This document shows positions 11,240 through 21,503 of a stretch of 64,000 bases of DNA, in pieces. Every line of letters starts with the position of its first letter. The first letter of the stretch is position 1. The notes under the pieces were generated by a model, which did not search any database, was not told the origin of the DNA, and saw only the letters and a program-made list of their open reading frames with translations. The translations under genes were made by a program, and so were the position numbers. Source of the DNA: Catonia carolina (lineage: Eukaryota; Arthropoda; Insecta; Hemiptera; Achilidae); contig JAQMRL010000008.1 of assembly GCA_035578175.1 (NCBI GenBank), positions 9,772,883-9,836,882 of the forward strand. The letters are read 5' to 3'.

Positions 11240-11575
11240 TTGATCAAAAAGTACAGTGAATAATTTTATTACGAACAAAGTTATGTAAAATTTAAATTTA
11301 TCTTCTTCAAAGTACTTTCTCCGTGGCTAGCAATATACTTATCCTAATGTTGATTTGTTGTTTGGAAGCATTCCTGGAAGGGTTCTTTCAGAAGGGTCTT
11401 CAACTGCTCTGTCATGGCCCTCTCAATGTCGGAAATTTCCTTTCAGCAAGATTCTTATTTTTGGGTTGAGCCTGAAGTCACGTGGTGCTAAATTCCACGA
11501 GTAAGGCGAATGTAGACAGACAGGAATCTTTTTTTTTTGGCCAAAAACTCGTGGAAGTGATTATAAAAGTACATC
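11240..11575 (-). pseudogene. Mariner transposase fragment
   Basis: Minus-strand sequence resembles the C-terminal third of a mariner transposase (CTTCTTCAAAGTACTTTCTC, then the segment around GGCCAAAAACTCG). A parallel fragment at 11990-12420 shares GCCAAAAACTCG and the adjoining AGACAGACAGGAATC-like text. There is no intact frame. Confidence 0.55.
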
Positions 11576-11989
11576 ATTTATTATTATATAATGTACCATA
11601 TGTAAGAAATACAATGCGTGTAGAAATCGCAAGTTCTTGAAGTAACAGTAATTACTTTTGTTTATTAATCTATTTTTATTTAAAAAATCTATTATTCTTA
11701 TAGTTTTTTGGTTAAAAATAAGTCACTAGGAATGGGGAAATTTGTGAATTGATTTATTTTAATGATATAATTACACCGTACGAGCAAGTCTGTATTGGCT
11801 GCACTTTTGAAATCCATTAAAAAATGTCTGGGCAGTAGGTAACAAAAGATGACCTTCTTCACTGTAGGGCTTGTAGGGTCGGTGAAGAAACAAAATTTAT
11901 TAACACTGCCGGTGTGCCGGTGATTAAATAAAAGCTATAGAAATTTTGTAAGGTATATGACATGTTAAGGTGTCAGTCAGCCCTTGGAA

Positions 11990-12420
11990 TGAACTAGTAG
12001 ATTTGCTGCCTTTGGGCGTAAGTTGGCCTGAACGTGTTATTGTTGTCAAAATTATTTCCTTTCAGCTTGGGTTTTATTTTTGGGAAGAACCTGAAATCAT
12101 GTGCTAAATTTGGAGAATAAAGCGTTATGGACAGATAGGAATCTTTTTTTTTCAGCCAAAAACTCGCGGAGTCAGAAGCGAAGTGTGGTATAGGTACCAA
12201 ATATCGCACTCGTGTAACTTGCAAATTTATTGGTTATTGGTCCTTTGCACTGACCCGTATGAGATGTTCAGTTCTTTGGTAAGCTCTCGAATAGTCAGTC
12301 GACTGAACGAACCAGTTTACCACTTTTTGTTTGTTTTTGAGCTGAAAAGATGTCCTGATCGTTGCACACCTTCAACCGACAAATTTATGCTTTTAAATCA
12401 CTTTTAATACCACTTATAAA
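11990..12420 (-). pseudogene. Mariner transposase remnant, internally deleted
   Basis: A minus frame (11994-12224) ends in SPNLAHDFRFFPKIKPKLKG, where mariners have SPDLAPCDFFLFPKLK. The sequence to the right, read on minus, has the N-terminal SVDSTIRELTKEL-like segment in another frame. So N- and C-terminal parts adjoin with the middle deleted and frameshifts present. Confidence 0.65.
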
Positions 12421-12690
12421 CTGTATTCAGAGTTACCACATTATTGCCATATACTAATTTTAATTTTTCATGAATGTTTTTGCAACTTAAAACAAAACTT
12501 TAATGTGTTATTCGAAATCCATTATGCGCAACAGACATGATAAACATGACACTATGTCAAAGAATCAGACTATCAAACTTATTACTTCAAATAGATGTAG
12601 CGTCAGCAGTTTATTTGTTATAAAATTTTCACTGTACTTTGTGTTAAAACCTTGCGATTATATAAATTATTTATTATTATTTTTTTTATC

Positions 12691-12850
12691 AAACATTCTA
12701 TGTAGGATTTTAAACAGCCGTATTATTTAAAATTGAAATATATATTTCTAACCACCAGAATACGGTAAACAACGTCTAAACATTGGTAAGTGTTTTATGT
12801 TACCGTATTCTTGTGGTTAGAAATATATATTTCAAATTATTTATTATCTA
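12691..12850. repeat. Palindrome of Penelope-type ends
   Basis: GAAATATATATTTCTAACCA with CCAGAATACGGTAA on the left is mirrored by TTACCGTATTC and TGGTTAGAAATATATATTTC on the right. The same TTACCGTATTCTGGTGGTT end follows the GIY-YIG coding fragment at 58150-58190, so this is an inverted pair of Penelope-type termini. Confidence 0.6.
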
Positions 12851-13716
12851 AAATATATATTATTGTTTATATATTTTATAAATTGTTATTGTTGTTATTA
12901 TATTTATGACATGTCTCAGTTATTCTTTCCGTCCAAATTAGTATTATTTTTAATTTAAAAGTTAATTTTTGATTATTATTTTTTGTAAATAAGCTATTAT
13001 TATTATTATTAAATTTAATAATATTACATTACAAATAGTTATTATATTTTATTAATTTTGCACTTTTTGTTATTTGTAAAATAATAAATTTTTAAGTGAA
13101 TTCTTTTGGTTTTTTTGTTAATTAGGGTGATCCAGTCAAGTTGTCTTTCTATTAACAGATACAAAAAGCGCGATTGTATTCCAGGAACTTGGGAGTCCTA
13201 CCTTTAAGGCATTTATTTGTGTACAAGGTGCTCTTACAGTTCTATCGGGCGTATGGTAACCGTGAATTAATAATAACTCAAAAATAAAGACGAGAAAACC
13301 AAATGCTACATTTTTCAAAAGTCATTTTTGTATCTTTAGGGTCGATAGAGAAATGACATAGAAATCGGTAATTTTTTCTGTTTCTATGCTCAGTTATTAA
13401 ATTTCCATAAAATAAAAATATCTAAAGTTTATTGGTTAAAAATATTTTTGAAGTAGTTTTAGTTATAAATTAAAAGTTTTTTTAAATATTTCTTTGTATT
13501 GCAAATGTTCATAATCTTAACATAATTATTTATTTTAATTTGTATTTTTACTACAAATTATTATTGTTATTGATATTTGTGTAAATTAATTGTATTTATC
13601 ATTCATATTCATTGTTTTTTAAAAAAAAATCTTTTTAACATTCTTGTACAATTTTTAAATTTTACGAGAGTATTAATATTTTGCCTTTTTTTACTGGTTT
13701 CTTTTTTTCTGACTTG
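12851..13716. other. Very AT-rich stretch, no gene seen
   Basis: Mostly A/T with poly-ATT runs. At 13125 the text TTAGGGTGATCCAGTCAAG looks like a transposon end, but no mirrored partner was found, so no element is called. Confidence 0.4.
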
Positions 13717-13717
13717 T

Positions 13718-13770
13718 TGCAGGCACTTTCATGATGCGCACCACTTCTTCAGGTAATAACATCTTTAAAG
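13718..13770 (-). repeat. Hammerhead-like motif in a Penelope-type flank (left of nest)
   Basis: Read on minus: CTGAAGAAGTGGTGCGCATC, then a short pairing arm and GAAAG. It is mirrored on the plus strand at 21157-21205, so the two bracket the 13.7-21.2 kb nest. Confidence 0.5.
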
Positions 13771-13816
13771 TTTTTACATTAATTATTGTGAAGACTGCAT
13801 CCAACCTTTGTCAAAT

Positions 13817-14675
13817 TTTTTTTTCTTGCCTATATGAATGAATATATCGGAAGGAAAGTATTGTTTTCATGTAGATTTTTCGAAATAGAATTTTCACCGG
13901 ATCTACACGTTTTCAGACTCCCTGAACCCAAAAAACATGTTTTTAGCATGTGTGTGAACAAATTATCTCATGAACGAAACATCGTACGAAGTTAAAACTT
14001 GAAACTTCAGTTAGATACTTCTACCGGACCCGATACAAACATTTTTATCAAAATCGGTTAACCAGAAGCAGTAGTTTATTGGTGTAATTTTTCACTTTTT
14101 TACTATTTGCTCAAACACGGCTCTTACAATTTTTTTTAAATCACCTCATTTACTACAATTTTTACGCTCTACAAGATAGGGTGGGCGCCATGTCTGCTGA
14201 AATTTTTGAGGAGGCTGTTCTCTCGTAGAAAAAAATGGTTTTTTTAAGATTGCGGCTTTAATATGCATTTTAGCGCAAAAATGTAAATAATAACAGTTGT
14301 AGAGAATTTAAAAACCTACAATTTTTATTTTAAACATTTTTTTGTATAACGCTTAATTTAGTGGTAATTAGTAATTCTTTCATGAAAATCTGTAAAAAAG
14401 CCTTAGTTTGCATTTTACAACAAAAGTATATATAATCAAATTTATAGGAAATTAAAAGCTCTACAACTTTTAAGCATTTTTTGCTACAGAGCCTTTTTAA
14501 GCATGAAAGAGTGATTTTTCCGTATTATTAAGCCTCATTATTATTTTCACTCATGATTAAAATTAGGTTGTTTTTTTTTTGAGTTTAATTTTTTTTGTTT
14601 ATTTCTAATGTTAGGTTATATTGTTCATTATTTGCATTGGCAAGAGAAAGTCGTGTGAGTGTTTCACACCACATT
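13817..14675 (+). mobile_element. Helentron/HINE-like element, copy B
   Basis: The 5' edge TTTCTTGCCTATATG and 3' edge GGCAAGAGAAAG are followed by a GTGTGA/TCACAC hairpin ending at about 14675. The microsatellite is almost lost (TGTGTGTG near 13950). Diverged relative to copies F and G. Confidence 0.7.
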
Positions 14676-14954
14676 TTTTATTGAAATCAAAACTTTGACA
14701 AAGGACAATACAGTCGTAACAATAAGTCTAGGGCAGGGGTCGGCAACCTTTTGGCCAGTAGGAGCAAATCCCACTGCGGACCCGTTCAAAATACACCATT
14801 TTTGAAACTCTCATAGTGCAAAGTACGCTTCTTATAAACAGGCCACGTAAGCCTGTCTACATTCTAAAAGTCTTAATTAAGTGCTACTCATGAAAAAATA
14901 AACTCAATAATTGTACGTTTTTTAATTACAAAAAATAAGTTACAAATTAATAAT

Positions 14955-15208
14955 CAAAATATATATTATATTATTTAAACCACCAGTAATACAGTAACAG
15001 TATTCTTACCAAATACCGGACTTTTGTGCATAAAATGCGCATTTTCAGTAATTTCTTTCCTTTTATGTTATTTAAAATTTAAAAATATTGTACATTTACC
15101 ATGTTAGATTACGATCTGTTCTTATATGTATATTTTCAAAATATAGATTAATAATTGACTGAATCCTTATCTACCATGGTGAAAGTAGAGGTTTTTAAAT
15201 TTTAAATA
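14955..15208. repeat. Penelope-type terminal repeats (inverted copy plus left part of a direct copy)
   Basis: 14960-15065 reads, on minus, CTGAAAATGCGCATTTTATG and then GGTGGTTTAAAT, a degenerate hammerhead-like unit. 15165-15208 (CCTTATCTACCATGGTGAAA) matches the text after the Penelope stop codon at 58038. The direct copy resumes at 20168 after the Gypsy insertion. Confidence 0.6.
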
Positions 15209-15570
15209 TGTAAGGAGTCAGCTCCTACATATGATTTAAAATTCTCCCGCCTGAACTCAGAGAGTCGAAATTACAGAGCTCTAGAAGAACAAACAGCTGA
15301 GCGTTAATAAACAAGTGCAATACATAGCAATGTTCTTATTATAATTGAATTTAAATTAAAATAGTTATAAACCGTGTGCGAGACAAGATTGCGAAGAATA
15401 AACATTGAATGTTGTTTCTTGTGTTTTACAGGTATGTAACAAATGTAAATAACCTTTGTAATTTGCGAAATAATAAAACATTTCGAACTTGTGTTTTACA
15501 GTGAAACTTTTCTGTTTTATTCTTAACTAATCCGGGACCCACACGATAACTAAAATAAACTCCTATTATA
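15209..15570 (+). repeat. 5' LTR of the Gypsy element
   Basis: Starts TGTAAGGAGTCAGCTCCTAC, a near-palindrome that could form a hairpin at the LTR edge. Ends CTCCTATTATA rather than the usual CA. Confidence 0.9.
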
Positions 15571-15596
15571 AAACAACATTTGCGTTTAGTCAAGCA

Positions 15597-16718
15597 ATGG
15601 ACAAACTTAGATTTGAGTTTAGATTAAGAGGCACAGCAGATGGAAAAACGAACATCATGTGCATAACCTCAATTGAAACCGCCGATAAGCGTTTGTTTGG
15701 CCTACCAGATGAATTGCAGCCAGCTACCTTACACGAGGAATTAATTAAACATACAAGTTACAAAAAAGTAAAAAAAACACTTACAAAAAGGAACCAATAC
15801 CGAAAAATTTGGATAACTATAGATGAGAACTTAAAAAAAGTGTACTTTGACAATGAAGAAAATCTGCAATTCAATGATTTTTTTTTAGAAGAAATTACAC
15901 AGGGACATTTAGGAGAATCTACAATCACACAATCATCTGCAATAGAAGAATTATTGCAAAAATTATTAGAAGTTAATAAAAAACAAGAAAAATCTGCAGA
16001 CAAAATAGCAAAAGAATTTATTCTGCAGAAATTCGACAATAAAACAGTCGATACAAACCAGTGGATAAAACAGTATGAAGATGAATGTGAAAGATTTCAA
16101 ATAATTCAAGATAAAAAAAAGATTGAAGTATTAAAATTCTTTTTAGAGAAAAACTGTTTAGACTGGTATGAATGTATACTAATGAAACTTACCATTAATT
16201 CGGAGTGGTCTGAATGGAGAAAAAAATTCTGTAATACTTTTGCAAATAAAGGTTGGTCTCCAATCAGGTATGCGATAACATTTAAATACCAAACAGGCTC
16301 TCTAGTAGAATTTGCTTTAAAAAAAGAAAAATTACTTCTGGAGACAAGAAAATCAATTGATGTTGGTACCTTGATTGATCTAATATCAGTAAGTCTCCCA
16401 AACTATGTGAGTGATAAAATAGATAGAAATGCACTGTTGGAAACGGAAGATTTATACAATGAACTAGGAAAATTAGAACACTTGGTCCATAAAAATACTG
16501 GTAAAGAAGTAAAAAAACAAACAGAATATACAAAAAAATCTAAATCACCTTGCGAAATTTGTAAAGAAAAAACCAACAAAATCAGATTTCACCAAACTCA
16601 AGACTGCTGGTTCAAGGACAATATAGAACCCAAGAAGAAGGAAAATAAGGTAAATAGAAACTTGTTAGAGTTAAATGTAAATAGTGAAGATCCAAAAAAC
16701 TTGGACACACACCATTAA
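15597..16718 (+). CDS. gag: Gypsy gag-like protein
   Basis: A 373-aa frame starting at the first ATG after the 5' LTR. It should make the structural protein that packages the element RNA in the cytoplasm. The middle part (residues about 140-290, WIKQYEDECERF to the AL/ET region) has the helical capsid-like character of Ty3 Gag. Near the C-terminus a CEIC...H...C pattern (C-x2-C-x9-H-x4-C) looks like a divergent zinc knuckle. The frame ends 14 bases before the first Met of pol. The last codons contain the slippery heptamer at 16694-16700, so pol is probably made as a -1 extension of this protein. Confidence 0.85.
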   Translation: MDKLRFEFRLRGTADGKTNIMCITSIETADKRLFGLPDELQPATLHEELIKHTSYKKVKKTLTKRNQYRKIWITIDENLKKVYFDNEENLQFNDFFLEEITQGHLGESTITQSSAIEELLQKLLEVNKKQEKSADKIAKEFILQKFDNKTVDTNQWIKQYEDECERFQIIQDKKKIEVLKFFLEKNCLDWYECILMKLTINSEWSEWRKKFCNTFANKGWSPIRYAITFKYQTGSLVEFALKKEKLLLETRKSIDVGTLIDLISVSLPNYVSDKIDRNALLETEDLYNELGKLEHLVHKNTGKEVKKQTEYTKKSKSPCEICKEKTNKIRFHQTQDCWFKDNIEPKKKENKVNRNLLELNVNSEDPKNLDTHH

Positions 16719-16745
16719 TTGAGGTTAAGGTTATGTTAAATGGTG
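16694..16745 (+). promoter_or_regulatory. Predicted -1 ribosomal frameshift signal between gag and pol
   Basis: The heptamer A AAA AAC (16694-16700) sits exactly in the gag codon phase. A shift of -1 there enters the open pol frame, which has no stop between the heptamer and the pol ATG at 16733. Nine bases downstream, CACCATT (16710-16716) pairs with AATGGTG (16739-16745) to form a stem. Spacing and heptamer match the classic retroviral signal; activity is inferred. Confidence 0.75.
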
Positions 16746-19700
16746 ACTTTGAGGCATATGGACTATATGATCCAGGCTCAAATGTATCACTTATTAATGC
16801 AAAAATATTAAAACTGAAATTAAAAAATGAGCATGAAAAAAAACATAACGTCTGCATAAAATCAATTAATGGTGTTAATAATGCAGATTGCATGATAAAA
16901 ATAAAAGCAAGAATAATGGATATGGAAGAAGATGTCTATGTGTTTGTAGTTAACAACGAAAATTTTAAACATGAATTTTTAATCGGACTAGACTTAATAA
17001 AAATATTTAAGCTGAGTCACGATAATAATTTAAATATAATCCAAAATAATACAGTTAATACACGTAACACTAAAGACACTACAGTAAAAATCTCTAAAAA
17101 AATGGATTTAATGAAAAATGATAGTAATAAAAGTTACGAAATCAATTTCAACGAGAATTTAGACACAGATCAATTCTTAATAACCACAGGACATTTACAA
17201 AAAGAAGAAAAAGAACTTATTTTAAAATTGGTAAATAAATTTGATAAAATATTTGCAAAAAATAAATTCGACATTGGCACAGTATCAGACTTCGAGGCCA
17301 GAATAGATTTAATCATAGAAAAATACTGCAGCAAACGACCATATAGGTGCACAATACAGGACAAAAGGGAAATAGAACAACAAATTTCAGAATTACTGAA
17401 AAATAATCTAATAGAAGAGTCCTACAGTCCTTTTGCAGCCCCGGTCACGCTAGCATTAAAAAAAGATGAAAACCAAAAATCTAGACTCTGTATAGATTTC
17501 AGAGATCTTAATAAAATTGTAGTACCTCAGTCACAACCATTTCCTCGTATTGAAGACTTAGTGACAAAAACAAGAAATTGTAATTACTTCTCAAAATTAG
17601 ATATTAACTCAGCCTTTTGGTCTATTCCACTAAGAGTGGAAGACAGGCGAAAAACTGGATTCGTCACACAGAATGGACACTATCAGTGGACATGCCTCCC
17701 GTTTGGTTTAAAGACAGCGCCAGCAATTTTTCAGAGGGTCTTGAGTAATATCATAAGAAAAAACGAATTATCAGGTTTTACAACCAATTATATAGATGAC
17801 ATACTTGTATTTTCGAAATCATTCAAAGAACATCTAGAACACCTAGAACGATTAATGAGTGCAATTAAAGAAGTAGGTTTTAGGCTTAAATTTTCTAAGT
17901 GTTCGTTTGCCTCAAAGACAGTAACATATCTTGGTCACGTCATCGGCTACAATACGGTCAAACCAATGAAAGACAATCTAAGAGCTATTCGCGATTTTCC
18001 AACGCCAGCAAACCAAAAAAATATTCGACAATTTTTAGGTAAAATAAATTTCTACCACGATTATGTGCCTAAGATCGCTATTGTGCTTGAACCGCTTCAT
18101 AATTTACTTCGAAAAAACCAAAAATTCATCTGGTCACAAAAATGCGAAAATGCATTTAAATTTTTGAAAGAATTCTTATGTAATGAGCCAGTTCTGACTA
18201 TTTATGATCCAGACTTACCAATAAAAATATACACAGATGGAAGTATTCATGGTCTGGGAGCAATACTAAAGCAACCTCAACCCGAGGATAACAAAGAAAA
18301 ACCAGTAGCATATTTCTCCAGAAAATTAAATGATGCACAAAAAAAGAAAAAAGCCATATATATAGAATGCTTAGCAATCAAAGAGGCAATTAAATTCTGG
18401 CAATACTGGCTTTTGGGCAAATCGTTCGAGGTTTATTCGGATCATAAACCATTAGAAAACTTGAAGATCAAAGCTAGACCGGATGAAGAGCTTGGCGATA
18501 TGACTTGCTATTTATCACAATTTCAGTTTCAGGTAAAATATAATCCTGGTAAATTTAATGCAGAGGCCGATGCACTGAGTAGAAATCCGGTACTCGAAAC
18601 AGATGAAGAACAGGAAAAAGAAATAAGAACTGTAAATTCTTTGGATCTAAAAAAAATCATTGAAGACCAAAATGAAAATAATGTAGTAAAAGGTAATAAA
18701 ATAATTAAAGATAAATCAGATTTACTGCTGAAAAAAGGGAAAATAATCATATCAGAAAAATTAAGCAAAGAGTTGATAAAAAAAGTCCATCATGAATTTT
18801 GTCACATTGGAGTACAGCAGATGACAAGTTTAATAAGACAATGCTACTCGACAAAAAATTTAGACACAAATATTAAGGAATTCTGCAGGAATTGTGAAAT
18901 CTGCATAAAAAACAAATCCAGAGGTCAAAAGAAGTATGGTCAACTCTCTCAACTGGGACCAGCGAAACACCCATTTGAAATAATATCCATTGATACAATT
19001 GGAGGATTTGGCGGATCAAGATCCACAAAAAAATATTTACACTTGCTGGTGGACCACTTTACCAGGTACGCATACATCTTAACGTCAAAAACACAAACGG
19101 GAAAGGATTTTATAAAACTGACCAAAATGGTAACCGATGAAAATGTAGGTAAAATTCTGACAGACCAATACCCCGGTATTAATTCAGAAGAATATAAAGA
19201 TTTCTTAGAAAGCCAGAATGTACCACTAATTTTCACGGCTGTCAATGCTCCCTTTTCAAATGGTTTGAACGAACGATTGAACCAAACTTTGACTAATAAA
19301 ATAAGATGTATAGTCAACCAAAAAAACAGGAAAATAGCATGGACAACTGCTGCGCACGAATGTATAAAAAAATATAATGAAACTATACATACAGTGACAA
19401 AATTTAGTCCAAAATATCTATTAGAGGGTGTTGATACATCAATAAAGCCAAATGAATTAAAAAAAACATTTTCACCAGAAGACCTGAAGATAAACAGAGA
19501 AAGGGCTCTGGAAAACAGCATCAAATACCATAATTATAATAAAAAGAATTATGATAAAAACAGAGTTACCCATGAATTCCAGGAGGGCGAGTCTATATAC
19601 GTGGAAAATGGTAACAAACTGAACAGAAGAAAAACGGATGAATTAAGAATAGGACCATACCAAATCGAAGAAAAAATATCAGATTCGCTCTACAGAATTA

Positions 19701-19780
19701 ACACAGGCCACAAGAAAAAGGAATCAAATCTGTTTCACATTTCGAAGCTGATCCCTAAGGACCACGATCAAGAAAAATGA
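16733..19780 (+). CDS. pol: Gypsy pol polyprotein (protease, RT, RNase H, integrase)
   Basis: A 1015-aa frame from ATG 16733, although open sequence upstream suggests synthesis by frameshifting. Domains in order: retropepsin-like protease with DPGS at residues 13-16 (the usual site is DTG or DSG); reverse transcriptase with YIDD (Asp355-Asp356); RNase H with YTDGS (Asp502); integrase with an HHCC zinc region (H..H..CRNCEIC) and catalytic Asp754, Asp811 and Glu847, the last two 36 apart (D,D35E type). The C-terminal tail lacks an obvious chromodomain. It would copy the element RNA to DNA and insert it in the nucleus. No internal stop or frameshift. The Pro in the protease site is odd and may impair or merely mark this lineage. 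Confidence 0.95.
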   Translation: MLNGDFEAYGLYDPGSNVSLINAKILKLKLKNEHEKKHNVCIKSINGVNNADCMIKIKARIMDMEEDVYVFVVNNENFKHEFLIGLDLIKIFKLSHDNNLNIIQNNTVNTRNTKDTTVKISKKMDLMKNDSNKSYEINFNENLDTDQFLITTGHLQKEEKELILKLVNKFDKIFAKNKFDIGTVSDFEARIDLIIEKYCSKRPYRCTIQDKREIEQQISELLKNNLIEESYSPFAAPVTLALKKDENQKSRLCIDFRDLNKIVVPQSQPFPRIEDLVTKTRNCNYFSKLDINSAFWSIPLRVEDRRKTGFVTQNGHYQWTCLPFGLKTAPAIFQRVLSNIIRKNELSGFTTNYIDDILVFSKSFKEHLEHLERLMSAIKEVGFRLKFSKCSFASKTVTYLGHVIGYNTVKPMKDNLRAIRDFPTPANQKNIRQFLGKINFYHDYVPKIAIVLEPLHNLLRKNQKFIWSQKCENAFKFLKEFLCNEPVLTIYDPDLPIKIYTDGSIHGLGAILKQPQPEDNKEKPVAYFSRKLNDAQKKKKAIYIECLAIKEAIKFWQYWLLGKSFEVYSDHKPLENLKIKARPDEELGDMTCYLSQFQFQVKYNPGKFNAEADALSRNPVLETDEEQEKEIRTVNSLDLKKIIEDQNENNVVKGNKIIKDKSDLLLKKGKIIISEKLSKELIKKVHHEFCHIGVQQMTSLIRQCYSTKNLDTNIKEFCRNCEICIKNKSRGQKKYGQLSQLGPAKHPFEIISIDTIGGFGGSRSTKKYLHLLVDHFTRYAYILTSKTQTGKDFIKLTKMVTDENVGKILTDQYPGINSEEYKDFLESQNVPLIFTAVNAPFSNGLNERLNQTLTNKIRCIVNQKNRKIAWTTAAHECIKKYNETIHTVTKFSPKYLLEGVDTSIKPNELKKTFSPEDLKINRERALENSIKYHNYNKKNYDKNRVTHEFQEGESIYVENGNKLNRRKTDELRIGPYQIEEKISDSLYRINTGHKKKESNLFHISKLIPKDHDQEK

Positions 19781-19805
19781 ATTTTTCTCTCCGAAGGGGG
19801 GGAGA

Positions 19806-20167
19806 TGTAAGGAGTCAGCTCCTACATATGATTTAAAATTCTCCCGCCTGAACTCAGAGAGTCGAAATTACAGAGCTCTAGAAGAACAAACAGCTGAGCG
19901 TTAATAAACAAGTGCAATACATAGCAATGTTCTTATTATAATTGAATTTAAATTAAAATAGTTATAAACCGTGTGCGAGACAAGATTGCGAAGAATAAAC
20001 ATTGAATGTTGTTTCTTGTGTTTTACAGGTATGTAACAAATGTAAATAACCTTTGTAATTTGCGAAATAATAAAACATTTCGAACTTGTGTTTTACAGTG
20101 AAACTTTTCTGTTTTATTCTTAACTAATCCGGGACCCACACGATAACTAAAATAAACTCCTATTATA
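19806..20167 (+). repeat. 3' LTR of the Gypsy element
   Basis: Same sequence as the 5' LTR by eye over 362 bp. Confidence 0.9.
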
Positions 20168-20275
20168 AATATATGAAAAACTTCTGAAGATATGCATTTT
20201 ATGCATGAAAGTGCTATGGATTGGTAAGTGTTTACTGTTTACCGTATTACTGGTGGTTTAAATAATATAATATAT
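20168..20275 (+). repeat. Right part of the split Penelope-type terminal repeat
   Basis: Continues the repeat interrupted at 15208. It has CTGAAGATATGCATTTTATG, then CATGAAAG, a hammerhead-like core with an ATGCAT/ATGCAT stem, then GGTAAGTGTTTACTGTTTAC. It is cut at 20275 by the solo-LTR-like block. Confidence 0.6.
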
Positions 20276-20868
20276 TGTCGCCAACGACACATGGCGAAAC
20301 CTTGCTTGCGAGTTTGGTGGCCCTGACAGAGTTTGGTGTTTGCCCTGAGTTTGGTGTTTTGTGGGTGGTCCTGACAAAGGGCCATTGTTGGTGGTCAGAA
20401 GTGGCGAGCCAGCGTGGTGGAAGTGGAGCCCGAAGAGGGTCGGCTACTGGGTTCAAGCCTAGCCTTCCCTTGCAGTGGGGTCCCTACTGCAGCGTGACAG
20501 TGGTGGCCCCCAGAGCCCCACAATATCGGGTGGGCATAGGCTGTCTGCTGATAGCGTGGTCGAGGCAGTTTTCTTCGGGTTGGCGAAGGCTGACCAGTGC
20601 GGGAATGTGTGTCTGCTACCGGTAGCGTAGACCAGAGATGGTGCGTTCGGTCTCGGCTAGGCTCTTCTTCTTCAGTTGGGAGCTCTTCTCCAGTTGATTG
20701 GAAAGTGTCTCTCACGGGCCAGTGCGGCAACTTAAATACCCCTCCAGTGAGTCCTCTTCATAGTGGAGGGGAGACACTGCTGGCTCTGTGCATCTGTAGC
20801 GCTCCGCGCGGCAGGCAGGTACTGGGACCAACTGCAGGCGCTAATATTTGTTTGGGCAGTCGGCGACA
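20276..20868. mobile_element. GC-rich solo-LTR-like element, copy 2
   Basis: 593 bp starting TGTCGCCAACGACAC and ending AGTCGGCGACA, with ATAT on both sides (20272-20275, 20869-20872). Interior closely related to 5519-6097 (for example GTTGGTGGTCAGAAGTGGCG versus GTTGGTGGTTGGAAGTTGCG). Frames inside are GC-driven and lack domains. Confidence 0.6.
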
Positions 20869-21149
20869 ATATATGTTTATTATTAATATAATATAGCTGT
20901 TAAAAAATACCTGTGTATTTTTATTAAAAGTGTGTATTTATTATTTGCACTCTTCAATCCAAAATACTTCCCAATGTATGTTTATGAGCCAGACAAATAT
21001 ATGGGGACCAGACCTGTGTTTTATATTTGAAACTTTACTAATTATTAATACCCGAACACAACTTCTAAGAGGGTTCACGGGTGCATAAATGGACTGGTCA
21101 CAGGCATACGTGGGTGCAGGGTTCCCGACCTCTGGTCTAGAAACTTTTT

Positions 21150-21215
21150 GTTATTACCTGAAGAAGCGGTGCGCACCACAAAAGTGCTCGTAACAAGTTG
21201 GAGAAAATGAAAGCA
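21150..21215 (+). repeat. Hammerhead-like motif in a Penelope-type flank (right of nest)
   Basis: TTATTACCTGAAGAAGCGGT, a GGTGCGCACC palindromic stem, then AAAAGTGCTCGTAACAAG. It is the inverse of 13718-13770. Confidence 0.5.
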
Positions 21216-21503
21216 GTAAAAAAGGGTAACTATTTCAATTTTTTTTATAATAAAAAAATGTTAGATTAATATGGATTCTGCTGTTATGATGCTAATAATT
21301 TAAATAGGTACAATAGTATTTTAGTTATATGTACAGTAGTTATCGCATATAGTGACATCGGATACGACCTATCGCTTAGTGTGATCAATATACGATGAGA
21401 AGGTTGGTCCGCTAGTACGCCCAATATAATAATATCGGATACAGTGACATCGGTTAAAATCACATATCAGTATTAGTGCCAACTATATGAATTTTCAACT
21501 ATT

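Larger units (their letters stand above)
15209..20167 (+). mobile_element. Complete Gypsy (Ty3-type) LTR retrotransposon
   Basis: Two LTRs of 362 bp (15209-15570 and 19806-20167) look identical base for base. They are flanked by the 4-bp duplication AATA (15205-15208, 20168-20171). A purine tract (GAAGGGGGGGAGA) lies just before the right LTR. Gag and pol frames are intact and no env frame follows. Identical LTRs imply a recent insertion, because both are copied from one template. It is inserted in a Penelope-type terminal repeat. I could not identify a tRNA primer match after the left LTR. Confidence 0.93.
14734..21134. mobile_element. hAT-like shell enclosing several nested elements
   Basis: The left end CAGGGGTCGGCAACC is mirrored by GGTTCCCGACCTCTG-type sequence at the right end. 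Flanks GTCTAGGG (14726-14733) and GTCTAGAA (21135-21142) look like an 8-bp target duplication with two changes, as hAT elements make. No hAT transposase frame is seen. The interior holds Penelope-type ends, the Gypsy element and a solo-LTR-like block. Confidence 0.5.

Noticed and set aside
12503..12730. 75-codon plus-strand frame
   Set aside because: AT-rich, no domain, overlaps the start of a Penelope-type palindrome.
13125..13340. Another Tc1/mariner element starting TAGGGTGATCC
   Set aside because: No mirrored right end was found within the window and no transposase frame.
15758..19524. Minus-strand frames opposite the Gypsy genes
   Set aside because: Shadows of the gag and pol frames with no domain of their own.
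20247..20896. Several overlapping frames in the second GC-rich block
   Set aside because: Frames occur on both strands in the same place and do not match the frames of the first block in a coding way.
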